Notes under the pieces: generated by a model | Database searches by the model: none | What the model saw: only the letters and a program-made list of their open reading frames with translations | What the model was told of the DNA's origin: nothing | Assembly: GCF_042661025.1 (NCBI RefSeq) | Contig: NZ_JBHSWH010000001.1 | Coordinates: forward strand, 496,001 to 560,000 | Direction: 5' to 3' | Source of the DNA: Flexivirga alba | GTDB taxonomy: Bacteria; Actinomycetota; Actinomycetes; Actinomycetales; Dermatophilaceae | Length of the DNA: 64,000 nucleotides | Made by a program: the position numbers and the translations under genes | Shown here: positions 1 to 7,715 of the stretch, piece after piece | How the letters are laid out: every line of letters begins with the position of its first letter | Position numbering within the stretch: position 1 is the stretch's first letter

Positions 1-62
1 ACGTCGTTCGCACGTGACCTTCACGACATTCATCCGGCCGAGGCTTGGGCTACCGTCGGGTA

Positions 63-929
63 ATGCAGACATATCGCCGCGGACAGCTGACCTTCGACGT
101 CACCGACTCCGGTCCGAGCGACGCACCGCTCATCGTCTTGTTGCACGGATTTCCGCAGGATCGCCAGGCCTGGCAGAAGGTGACGCCGCTACTGGTCGAC
201 GCCGGCTACCGGGTGATCGCGCCGGACCAGCGCGGCTACTCTCCCGGCGCGACGCCGAAGAAGCGCACGGCATACCCGTTGTCGCAGCTCGCGCAGGACG
301 TCATCTCGTTGATCGATGCCGCTGGGGCGGACACCGCGCATGTCGTTGGCCACGACTGGGGCGGCGCGGTGATCTGGCAGCTGGCCCAGGCACATGCCGA
401 TCGCATCGCCTCGGCGACCACGCTCTCCACACCGCACCCCGAGGCTCTGTTGTGGGCCATGCGGCACAGCGATCAGTGGCGCAAGAGCAGCTACATGGCG
501 CTCTTCCAGGTCCCTTGGATCGCCGAGCGCGGCGTGCTTCGGCAGCTGCCGGAGATGTACGTCAAGACAGGTATGTCACCCGAGGACGCCCAGAAGTATG
601 CCGACCGCTTCAGCACGCCGCAGTCGCTGACCGGCCCGCTGGGTTGGTACCGGTCGATGGCTGCCGGCCAATTGCGGGCTGCGCTTCCGCGTCGCAAGCG
701 CGCCGGCGCAGGGCACGAAGCCAAGAGGGGCAAGATCACCGTGCCGATGAGCTACGTGTGGGGCACTCGCGACTTCGCGCTCGGCCGTGAGGCGGCCGAG
801 AAGTCGGCCGAATTCGTCTCCGGTCCTTATGAATTCATCGAGGTGGAGGGCGCCGGGCACTGGCTTCCCGAGGTCAATGCGCCCGAGGTTGCCGAGGCGG
901 TCCTGCGTCGCGTGCAGTCGACGGAGTGA
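63..929 (+). CDS. alpha/beta hydrolase, epoxide hydrolase-like
   Basis: Predicted cytoplasmic alpha/beta-hydrolase of 288 residues, closest to the epoxide hydrolase / haloalkane dehalogenase branch; the substrate is unknown. Visible motifs are the oxyanion segment HGFPQ near residue 29, the nucleophile elbow GHDWGG with Asp98 as the likely nucleophile (Asp instead of Ser is typical of this branch), and GAGHW close to the C-terminus carrying the catalytic His. No signal peptide or membrane segment. The frame is open from 45 with a TTG, but ATG 63 is preferred; neither has a convincing Shine-Dalgarno. The gene stands alone and nothing nearby hints at a pathway. Confidence 0.85.
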   Translation: MQTYRRGQLTFDVTDSGPSDAPLIVLLHGFPQDRQAWQKVTPLLVDAGYRVIAPDQRGYSPGATPKKRTAYPLSQLAQDVISLIDAAGADTAHVVGHDWGGAVIWQLAQAHADRIASATTLSTPHPEALLWAMRHSDQWRKSSYMALFQVPWIAERGVLRQLPEMYVKTGMSPEDAQKYADRFSTPQSLTGPLGWYRSMAAGQLRAALPRRKRAGAGHEAKRGKITVPMSYVWGTRDFALGREAAEKSAEFVSGPYEFIEVEGAGHWLPEVNAPEVAEAVLRRVQSTE

Positions 930-999
930 GCGCAGGCCCTTGTGAGGCAACGCCGGTTCTGCTAGGTCTGAGTCAGCCGACGACCTGAGGAGCGCCCAC

Positions 1000-2247
1000 A
1001 TGGCGGATCTACGCCGAACCAGCCGACTCAACCGAGCACTCGCCGTGGGCGCTGCCGGAGCCCTTGCCGTGGGGCTGAGCGTGCTGACCCCGGCCACGGC
1101 AAGTGCCGCGCACAACGATGCCTTCCCACCGAAGGCCAACTCCGCCTGGGTCTACGACACAGCGCAGCCGGGCACCTGGGTCGACGCGATCTCGGCATAC
1201 AACGCACGAGCGGGCGCCGGCCACGCACTCAACCAGGTGTACAGCTACGGGACCGACATGGAGATGTATTGCCCCGACAACGACGGCACTCGCTGCACCG
1301 CCGGAGATCTCTACTCCTTCTACACCGAGGCCGGCGGTGGTCCCGCGAGGACGGCCGCCTACTACGACGCCTTCGCTGCCGCCGACCCGGGCTCCTTCAC
1401 CATCTCCCCGATCATCGACGGTCGCACCGACGCCAACGGCTACCTGCAGGGCTTCAACGAGCTGAGCCCGAGTCTGGCGGCCGAGTTCGCCGACAAGGTC
1501 GCCGCGCAGGCGTGCGCCGACCCGCACGTCGACGGCATTCAGTTCGATCTCGAGCCGTTCGACGTGTCGACCAAGAACGGCCAGTACTTCTTCTATCTCC
1601 AACTGGCGAAGGACTTCGCCGGTCAGCACGCCGGCAACCCGGCGGACGACCCGTACGGCTGCGTCGAGGTCGACCATCCCCGCGGCCGGTTCTACTCCGT
1701 GTTCACCTTCGCCGAGGCCATTCGGCCGGGCACCGAGTCGGCGGCGAACGTCGGCGACATCCTCTCGACATACGGCAACGGCTACCTGATGGACTCGCTC
1801 TACGACCTGAGCGACGCACCAGCAGGCACCTTGAACAATCTGGACGACTACACCTCGGCGGCCAGGCGGGAAGCCGGCAACACCAAGCAGTGGGCCAACC
1901 GGCTGCACATCCGATACGGATTCGGCATCCCAGCCTCCGCGTCCGCGCACGAGTTCACGACGTGCACCGAGGGACCGGATGCCGTCGGCAGCTGCGAGCC
2001 TGACGCATCCGGAGCAACCGGATATCCGATGCTCAGCTACACGCAGGCCGCCGTCGCAGCGATCCGACTCAGCGGCGCGGTGCACGACCCGCGCTACATC
2101 GGCACCGCCATGTGGGACTTCGGCGACGACGTGTCCTGGAACGGCCTGAGCTTCGCCCCGGCCCCTGCCTCGAGCGATGTGCTCGACTACCTCGCCACGA
2201 GCCTGCCCGGGTCGCAGAATCCGGGCGTTGCCCGGGGCCCACGCTGA
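1000..2247 (+). CDS. secreted protein with GH18-like motif
   Basis: Exported protein of 415 residues. An N-terminal Sec signal peptide is clear: basic start, hydrophobic stretch, and an ASA-A cleavage site near residue 37. The mature part contains DGIQFDLEP around residue 178, which resembles the DGxDxDxE catalytic stretch of glycoside hydrolase family 18 and related TIM barrels, with the Glu in the expected place. Tyr- and Trp-rich stretches elsewhere fit a carbohydrate-binding barrel. I do not recognise the exact family, so glycosidase activity is inference. ATG 1000 has GAGGAG about 8 bases upstream. It is followed 25 bp later by a convergent gene. Confidence 0.75.
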   Translation: MADLRRTSRLNRALAVGAAGALAVGLSVLTPATASAAHNDAFPPKANSAWVYDTAQPGTWVDAISAYNARAGAGHALNQVYSYGTDMEMYCPDNDGTRCTAGDLYSFYTEAGGGPARTAAYYDAFAAADPGSFTISPIIDGRTDANGYLQGFNELSPSLAAEFADKVAAQACADPHVDGIQFDLEPFDVSTKNGQYFFYLQLAKDFAGQHAGNPADDPYGCVEVDHPRGRFYSVFTFAEAIRPGTESAANVGDILSTYGNGYLMDSLYDLSDAPAGTLNNLDDYTSAARREAGNTKQWANRLHIRYGFGIPASASAHEFTTCTEGPDAVGSCEPDASGATGYPMLSYTQAAVAAIRLSGAVHDPRYIGTAMWDFGDDVSWNGLSFAPAPASSDVLDYLATSLPGSQNPGVARGPR

Positions 2248-2272
2248 CTGGTGCTCGACCACGGCGTGCCGG

Positions 2273-3364
2273 TCAACGCAGTGAGCGCGCCACCCCGGTA
2301 GCCCACCGCGCGCGGAGTGCGTTGATGGACGTCTTCGGGCGGTGCGGGTGCACCGCATTCGTCAGGAGTATGGCGGTGGCGCCGCCCGCCAGGTCCGCGA
2401 CCAGCGAGGTCCCGGTGAATCCGGTGTGGCCGATGGTGCGCGGACCGCTCAGCTCGCCCATGTAACGCGACTGGTCGATCTCGAACCCGATGCCGTGCGA
2501 GTCGTCGGGGAGGTCCGGGTTGAGGTTCGTGGTCATGGCAATCACGCTGTCCTCACTCAGAATTCGCGGGTCGTCGCCGGTGAAGACCTGAGCGAAACGC
2601 AGCAGGTTGCTGGCCGTGGAGAAGACACCCGCGTGCCCGGCGACCCCACCGAGCGACCAGGCGTTCTCGTCGTGGACCGCACCGCGGACCATTCCACGTC
2701 CGGCGTCGTCCTCGATCTCGGTAGCGGCGAAACGGCCGGGCGCAACGTGTCCCAACTGAGTGATGAAACCGGTGTCCCGCATGCGCAGCGGAGCAGTAAT
2801 GCCGTCGCGGACGAGCACATCGAGCGGCGCCCCACCGAGTTGCTCGAGGATGACGCCGAGGGTGATGAGGTTGAGGTCGCTGTAGACGAACGTCTCCCCG
2901 GGCGCCGTCGCCGGCGGCTGGGTCAACGCCGCGTGGATGCGAGCACCCCGAGTCGCCCAGTCACGCCAGAGTGGCAGCCACCACTCCAATCCGCTGGTGT
3001 GCGTGAGCAATTGGCGCACGGTGATGCCGCCTTTGCCGCCCTCCGCGAAGTCGGGCAGGTAGCCGTCGACGGGTGCTTCCAGGTCGAGCAGGCCCGCCTC
3101 AACCTGCTGCATCGCAACGGTCGCGGTGAAGAGTTTGGTCAGCGACGCAACGTCGAAGACGGTGTCGGGCTGCATCGGGACGCGGTCGTCGACCGGCAGC
3201 AGAGCGCCGGAGTCGTCATACAAGACAGCGAAGCCCGTGGCGTATGTCGTGAGGATCTCGTCGCCGATGGCGAGCAAGCCCACGGCACCGGGGATCTCCC
3301 CTCGAGCGCGCGCGGCCTCAAGTGCCTCGATCGCCTCAGCGACCGGCGTTACGGCGCCGCTCAC
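2273..3364 (-). CDS. serine hydrolase, beta-lactamase/PBP fold
   Basis: Serine hydrolase of 363 residues in the class C beta-lactamase / esterase EstB / PBP4* superfamily (PF00144). The three active-site motifs are present in order: SLTK (Ser nucleophile and Lys) near residue 74, YSDLN (the YxN motif) near 160, and GHTGFTG (the HxG/KTG equivalent) near 318. No signal peptide is seen, so it is more likely a cytoplasmic esterase or peptidase than a true beta-lactamase. Its start overlaps the end of the upstream small membrane-protein gene by 29 bp, so the two are probably co-transcribed and translationally coupled. Confidence 0.85.
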   Translation of the reverse strand: MSGAVTPVAEAIEALEAARARGEIPGAVGLLAIGDEILTTYATGFAVLYDDSGALLPVDDRVPMQPDTVFDVASLTKLFTATVAMQQVEAGLLDLEAPVDGYLPDFAEGGKGGITVRQLLTHTSGLEWWLPLWRDWATRGARIHAALTQPPATAPGETFVYSDLNLITLGVILEQLGGAPLDVLVRDGITAPLRMRDTGFITQLGHVAPGRFAATEIEDDAGRGMVRGAVHDENAWSLGGVAGHAGVFSTASNLLRFAQVFTGDDPRILSEDSVIAMTTNLNPDLPDDSHGIGFEIDQSRYMGELSGPRTIGHTGFTGTSLVADLAGGATAILLTNAVHPHRPKTSINALRARWATGVARSLR

Positions 3365-3575
3365 GCTCCTCGTCCTTCTTGATCAACAGGGGAAGCTGCG
3401 GAGCCTCCCTCGGGCCACGGCGCTTGTCGCGCTGCTTGCCGACCCAGATGATCAGGGCGAAGAGGACGATCATGAAGATACAGATGCCTAAAAAAGTGAC
3501 GCCCATCCCGATGGGATGCCCGTTGTTCTGGTCGAGCTTCGTGGACAGGATGGCAATCACCCATCCATTGTGCAC
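3336..3575 (-). CDS. small single-pass membrane protein
   Basis: Unrecognised 79-residue protein with one obvious hydrophobic segment (about residues 26-45, ending LIIWVGKQ) followed by a very basic, charged tail rich in Lys, Arg and Glu. It would sit in the membrane with the charged tail in the cytoplasm. The GTG start at 3573-3575 follows AGGAGG by three bases. The 3' end overlaps the serine hydrolase gene by 29 bp, which argues for a shared transcript. No function can be assigned. Confidence 0.6.
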   Translation of the reverse strand: MHNGWVIAILSTKLDQNNGHPIGMGVTFLGICIFMIVLFALIIWVGKQRDKRRGPREAPQLPLLIKKDEERERRRNAGR

Positions 3576-3608
3576 GGTCCTCCTGGCAGGGACCCTGCCT
3601 GGTCCGGC

Positions 3609-4370
3609 TCAGGCCGATCCCCGGACGCACCAGGCCGTTGCGCTGATCTCGAACGGACGGTCCGGCAACAGCTCCCGGCAGCGATCCCGCAGCCGCTTGC
3701 GACCGGCGTCATCCAACCCGGCGATGTACTGGCCGGCCGGACCGACGCCACGCGTGTAGGGCTCCCACCAATCCTCGAAATCGAGGAAGGGAGCACTGAC
3801 GGTCAGCTCGCCGTCTTGGATCTCGGTCAGCCCGGCGTCTTCGGCGAGCATCGCCAACTGTCCCTCGCGAGTCCCGGGCATCGATGCCTCACCGCTCGAC
3901 GTGCTGTCGAGGTCGTGCACCGCCTTCCAGAGGAGCGAAATCGGGGCGCGCCCCCGCGGCCCCAGGTCCCAGACACAGGCCGCGACCAGCCCGCCCGGCC
4001 GGGTGACTCGAGCCATCTCCCGTAGACCGGCGATCGGATCGGGCATGAAGTTGACGACCAGCTGTGCCATCGAGCGGTCGACGGCGTTGTCCGGCAACGG
4101 GATCGACGCGGCCGACGACTGCTGGATGTCCATGCCCGGGAATCGTTCGCGGGCCGCGGCGACGAACGACGGCGACGGGTCGATCGCTCGCACGTTGTCC
4201 GCACCCAGCGCCTCGACCAGATGTGCTGTGAGCGCGCCGGGGCCGCAGCCGACGTCCAACGCCGTCAGGCCCGGCCGCACCTGCGACCACGCAACGAACG
4301 GCACCGCCAGCCGCTCGGAGAAGCGGCCCATGAACCGCCCGTAGGCGTCTGCGGACACGTCGAACGACAT
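3609..4370 (-). CDS. SAM-dependent methyltransferase (UbiE-like)
   Basis: Class I S-adenosylmethionine-dependent methyltransferase of 253 residues. Motif I is LDVGCGPGALT near residue 38; the acidic end of strand beta2 (AIDPSPSFV) and a motif IV/post region (LPLPDNAVDRSMAQLVVNF) follow in the usual order, as in Methyltransf_11 / UbiE relatives. The substrate is unknown. ATG 4370 starts the gene. It lies just upstream of the small membrane protein gene on the same strand (33 bp gap) and may be the first gene of that transcript. A 9-bp inverted repeat lies 40-68 bp upstream of its start. Confidence 0.85.
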   Translation of the reverse strand: MSFDVSADAYGRFMGRFSERLAVPFVAWSQVRPGLTALDVGCGPGALTAHLVEALGADNVRAIDPSPSFVAAARERFPGMDIQQSSAASIPLPDNAVDRSMAQLVVNFMPDPIAGLREMARVTRPGGLVAACVWDLGPRGRAPISLLWKAVHDLDSTSSGEASMPGTREGQLAMLAEDAGLTEIQDGELTVSAPFLDFEDWWEPYTRGVGPAGQYIAGLDDAGRKRLRDRCRELLPDRPFEISATAWCVRGSA

Positions 4371-4409
4371 ACACGGACGTTACGCCGCACGGCCGGCGCG
4401 GCCGGAGTT

Positions 4410-4438
4410 GTTGCATGCGGTGTCGTACGGCATGCAAC
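4410..4438. repeat. inverted repeat, possible terminator or operator
   Basis: GTTGCATGC (4410-4418) and GCATGCAAC (4430-4438) are perfect 9-bp arms around an 11-base spacer. It lies six bases past the stop of the secreted-protein gene on the minus strand and 40 bp before the methyltransferase start. There is no T-tract, so it could be a factor-assisted terminator of the first or an operator of the second. Confidence 0.45.
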
Positions 4439-4443
4439 GTGTG

Positions 4444-5013
4444 TCAGCGCACCGCGGCGCAGATGTTGGTTTCCGTCCCGACCGACACCGTGAGGGTGCG
4501 CTGGCTGTCGTCGGCGTTGAACTGCACGACGTGATAGCCGTTCATCACGTAGACGCTCGGCGGCAGGCCCTTCGACGCCCCGAGCGGCATACCCATCCCG
4601 ACCGGTCCGATCATCCGGTAGGTCTGGTAGTAGCCGGTCGGATAGTCGGTCTCCCAGGCGTCACCGCCCATGTCGTAGTTCTTCGCCTTGCCGGTCGTAA
4701 GGTTCTCTGCCCGGGTCGTCAGCGGGCCGGTGTAGTAGGTGTCCTTCGGGTTGCCGTTGTCCCAACGCGACAGCACCTTGCCACGGACGTCTTGGCTGAC
4801 CGCGGAAAGCTTCAGGTCGAACGTGCCGCAATAGCGGGCCGCCGGGAGGACCTGGTCACCTTGTAGTGCAGGCTTCCATCCCTCCTGCACCCAGTGCCAG
4901 CCCATGCCGTCCCCGGCCGCTCGTGGCGTCGCACTTGCCGGCCCCGCTTGCACCACTCCCACAGCGAGCGCCGCCGCTCCGATCGTTGCCGTCACGCCTC
5001 GTGACATTCGCAT
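4444..5013 (-). CDS. secreted protein of unknown function
   Basis: Exported protein of about 189 residues, not recognised. It begins with a Sec signal peptide (hydrophobic stretch then GPASATPRA, cleavage probably after ASA). The mature part is rich in Tyr, Trp and Gly and holds two Cys residues (one in ARYCGTF, one in ETNICAAV near the C-terminus) that could form a disulfide. Several in-frame starts exist (GTG 5031, ATG 5019, ATG 5013); the last is chosen because AGGGG lies seven bases before it. It is read divergently from the CGNR regulator, with repeated AACTGGTTA boxes between the two, so it is a candidate target of that regulator. Confidence 0.65.
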   Translation of the reverse strand: MRMSRGVTATIGAAALAVGVVQAGPASATPRAAGDGMGWHWVQEGWKPALQGDQVLPAARYCGTFDLKLSAVSQDVRGKVLSRWDNGNPKDTYYTGPLTTRAENLTTGKAKNYDMGGDAWETDYPTGYYQTYRMIGPVGMGMPLGASKGLPPSVYVMNGYHVVQFNADDSQRTLTVSVGTETNICAAVR

Positions 5014-5024
5014 CGCCATACCCC

Positions 5025-5068
5025 TAACCACTGACTTTGATTAACTGGTTATCGCATAGAACTGGTTA
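5025..5068. promoter_or_regulatory. AACTGGTTA repeats between divergent genes
   Basis: AACTGGTTA occurs at 5043-5051 and again at 5060-5068, a 17-bp period, with a partial inverted copy TAACCACTG at 5025-5033. The block is an AT-rich island in the short gap between the secreted-protein gene and the CGNR regulator gene and ends one base before the regulator's ATG. It is a candidate operator for autoregulation and for control of the divergent gene. Confidence 0.5.
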
Positions 5069-5069
5069 G

Positions 5070-5693
5070 ATGGTGCACGTGTCAACCCCCTGGACGATCG
5101 AAGTCGACGGCGTCGTCCTGCCCAAGCCACTGAGCGGGCACCCGGCGCTCGAGCTCTGCAACACCCGTGCCGGTTGGCACGGGCCTCCCGATCCGCGGGG
5201 CGAATACCTGCGTTCGTATGACGCGCTCGCGCTGCTCGCAGTGACCACGGGCGTCATCTCCGCAGACACCGGCGACGCATTGCGCCAGCACGCGGCGAAG
5301 GACCCCGGCGGCGTCGAGCACACACTTGACCGAACACGGAAGCTCCGGGCGGACCTCTACTCCGCGTTCACCGAATCGCCCAGCGCTGCCGCTCGACACC
5401 GCCTGGCCGACGCGATCAGCGCGGCGCACTCTCGACAGCGTTTCGTGGTCGACATCGACTCGGCCCAATGGGAATTCAGCGGGCACGGCACGCTCAAGGA
5501 CCCGCTCGACGCGTTCCTCATCGAAGCTGGCGCCTTGCTCACCGACGACCGGCGTGAACTCATCACTGCGTGCCCGGGCGAGGACTGCGGCTGGCTCTTC
5601 CTCAACACCTCACGGCGCCGCCGCTGGTGCCAGATGTCTGTCTGTGGCAACCGCGCCAAGCAGGCCGCATTCGCGCAACGTCAGCGCGACTGA
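5070..5693 (+). CDS. CGNR zinc-finger regulator (ABATE domain)
   Basis: Protein of 207 residues of the ABATE / CGNR family (PF07336 plus PF11706), thought to be stress-responsive transcription factors. The N-terminal part holds the treble-clef-like ABATE domain (GHPALELCNTRAGWHG near residue 23); the C-terminus carries the diagnostic zinc finger, C-x4-C near residues 168-173 and WCQMSVCGNR near 186-195. The ATG lies one base after the second AACTGGTTA box, so the transcript may be nearly leaderless. The final 13 bp overlap the 3' end of the convergent psuG gene. Confidence 0.85.
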   Translation: MVHVSTPWTIEVDGVVLPKPLSGHPALELCNTRAGWHGPPDPRGEYLRSYDALALLAVTTGVISADTGDALRQHAAKDPGGVEHTLDRTRKLRADLYSAFTESPSAAARHRLADAISAAHSRQRFVVDIDSAQWEFSGHGTLKDPLDAFLIEAGALLTDDRRELITACPGEDCGWLFLNTSRRRRWCQMSVCGNRAKQAAFAQRQRD

Positions 5694-6619
5694 GCCGCGA
5701 GGTTCGCGTATGCAGTCGCCAGCTGCGCGCCGAGCAGCGCGTTGTTCTTGACCAGCGCGATGTTGGCGGTGAGCGACGCGCCGCCGGTCAGCTCCACGAC
5801 TCGCCCGAGCAGGTATGGCGTGGTGTCCTTGCCGGTGATGCCGAGCCGATCCATGTCGGCGAGGGCCTGCGTGATGATGCCGGAGATCTCCTCGGCCGGG
5901 ATCTCGTCCGCCTCCGGGATCGGGTTGGCGATGTCGAAGCCGGCCGTCACTCCGAGGTCCCATTGGGTCGCCATGATCGCGGCGAGCTCCTCGGGGCTGT
6001 CAGCGCGCATCGGCACGTCATACCCGCTGGATCGTGAGTAGAACGAAGGGAATTCGTCGGTCTGGTAGCCGACGACCGGGATGGACAGCGTCTCCATCGC
6101 CTCCAGCGTCAGCCCGATGTCGAGGATCGACTTCACACCTGCGGAGATGACGGCGACCGGGGTGCGGGACAACTCGGTCAGGTCCGCGGACAGGTCCATC
6201 GAGGTCGCTGCGCCGCGGTGCACGCCGCCGAGGCCGCCGGTGGCGAAGACACGGATGCCGGCCAACGAAGCGAGCCGCATGGTCGCAGCCACCGTCGTCG
6301 CTCCGTGGACACTCTTGGCGATGACGTAGGCGAGGTCACGAACGCTTGCCTTAGTGACGGATTCGCCTGCCTTTCCTAGCATTTCGAGATCGCTATCGGT
6401 CAATCCGATGCGCGGGACGCCGTCGAGGACCGCGATCGTCGCCGGCACCACACCCTGCTCGCGGATGAGCGCTTCGACCTCGCGCGCCATCGTCACGTTG
6501 TCCGGGTAGGGCATCCCGTGGCTGATGATCGTGCTCTCCAGTGCAACAACCGGGCGCCCCTCGGCGAGCGCATCGCGCACTTCGTCGGTCAGTTGCAAAC
6601 GGGGGTGCGGGGTGTTCAT
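5681..6619 (-). CDS. psuG: pseudouridine-5'-phosphate glycosidase
   Basis: Pseudouridine-5'-phosphate glycosidase, 312 residues, which splits pseudouridine 5'-phosphate into uracil and ribose 5-phosphate. The family blocks are plain: VALESTIISHGMPYP near residue 25, FATGGLGGVHRGA near 125, and ISAGVKSILDIGLTLE near 155 with the Lys that forms the ring-opened ribose adduct in the E. coli enzyme. The start overlaps the psuK stop by 4 bp (ATGA), so kinase and glycosidase form one operon for degrading pseudouridine from RNA turnover. Confidence 0.93.
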   Translation of the reverse strand: MNTPHPRLQLTDEVRDALAEGRPVVALESTIISHGMPYPDNVTMAREVEALIREQGVVPATIAVLDGVPRIGLTDSDLEMLGKAGESVTKASVRDLAYVIAKSVHGATTVAATMRLASLAGIRVFATGGLGGVHRGAATSMDLSADLTELSRTPVAVISAGVKSILDIGLTLEAMETLSIPVVGYQTDEFPSFYSRSSGYDVPMRADSPEELAAIMATQWDLGVTAGFDIANPIPEADEIPAEEISGIITQALADMDRLGITGKDTTPYLLGRVVELTGGASLTANIALVKNNALLGAQLATAYANLAAQSR

Positions 6620-7524
6620 TCATGCTCCTTCAGGACCTGTTCGATCAGCGCCGGAGACAGGTCCGGCCGGACGGTGTGCTCACTGGTGATGGTCAGGTAT
6701 GCCGCGGCGGCGCCGCGCCGAGCCGCGGTCACGTCATCGATCCCTGCGACCAGTGCCTGGACGTATGCCGCCGCCATCGCATCACCTGCGCCCGTCACAT
6801 TGCGCACTTCGGCGACGATGGCGGGCACATGGGTGCTCAACCGTTGCCCGAAAAGCGTTGAGCCACTTGCACCTTCACGTACCCACACGCGACCGACCCC
6901 AAGGCTGTGCAGGGCAGCGACCCCCGCTTCCAGGTCGTTCTCGCCGCTCAGCGTGACCAGCTCGGCGCGGGTCGGGGTGATCGTGTGGACCGGCCAGGCC
7001 TTGAGCACGCGCGCCAGCCGGTCGGCCTTCGGCACCGACACCGGGTCGATGACGACGGGCACTCCGGTCGCGGCAGCGGTGCGGCATACGTGCTCGAGTA
7101 CGTCGGCGGAGAGGTTGGCGTCGAGCACGACATACGAGGCGGAAGCGACCACGTCCTGCGGCACATGCTCCACGCGGAGCGACTCCGCAGCTGCCATGTC
7201 CGCCACGGCACCGACCAGCTCGCCGTCGGCGTCGAGCATCGCCAGATAGCTCCCGCTGGGCATCTCCAACTCCACCGAATGAGTGAGATCGACTGAGGCA
7301 GCAGCGGTTTCGTCATACAGACGCGCACCGAAGGTGTCGTTGCCGAACGCGGTGATGAGTGTCGTCGGCACTCCGAGGTGCCCCAGGTTGGCCGCGATGT
7401 TGCGACCGACACCGCCGGCGCTGGAGTAGGCATGGCCCGGATTGCTCGTGCCGTTCGTGAAGCGCGCCGTCGACTGGGCGACGACGTCGACGTTGGCCCC
7501 ACCTACGACCAGGACCGTTCCCAT
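6616..7524 (-). CDS. psuK: pseudouridine kinase, PfkB family
   Basis: PfkB/ribokinase-family sugar kinase of 302 residues. It shows the N-terminal GGANVDVV, the substrate-site GGVGRNIAANLGHLG near residue 37, and the C-terminal anion-hole/catalytic motif NVTGAGDAMAAAY near residue 241 with the catalytic Asp. PfkB enzymes are hard to tell apart by sequence, but translational coupling to psuG identifies the substrate as pseudouridine. It makes pseudouridine 5'-phosphate for PsuG in the cytoplasm. ATG 7524 is the start. Confidence 0.9.
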   Translation of the reverse strand: MGTVLVVGGANVDVVAQSTARFTNGTSNPGHAYSSAGGVGRNIAANLGHLGVPTTLITAFGNDTFGARLYDETAAASVDLTHSVELEMPSGSYLAMLDADGELVGAVADMAAAESLRVEHVPQDVVASASYVVLDANLSADVLEHVCRTAAATGVPVVIDPVSVPKADRLARVLKAWPVHTITPTRAELVTLSGENDLEAGVAALHSLGVGRVWVREGASGSTLFGQRLSTHVPAIVAEVRNVTGAGDAMAAAYVQALVAGIDDVTAARRGAAAAYLTITSEHTVRPDLSPALIEQVLKEHE

Positions 7525-7715
7525 GGGAGCAGTCTGCCAGGGGTCAGGCGCCGCACTCGACCAGGGGAACGGCAGCCATCGGCCGGGTGAACCTCGAGAT
7601 CGGTTGTCGCCATTCCGGGGTGCTCACAGCGTTCGTTGAACTACTCTTCCGAGTTCTGGCAGAGACACGTGGTATGGGCGTCACTGCCGAGTCCAACGAT
7701 CGGCAGGAGACAGGC

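Noticed and set aside
1009..2358. Minus-strand frame of 449 codons opposite the secreted glycosidase-like gene
   Set aside because: Val/Arg-rich shadow; the plus strand has a signal peptide and ribosome-binding site.
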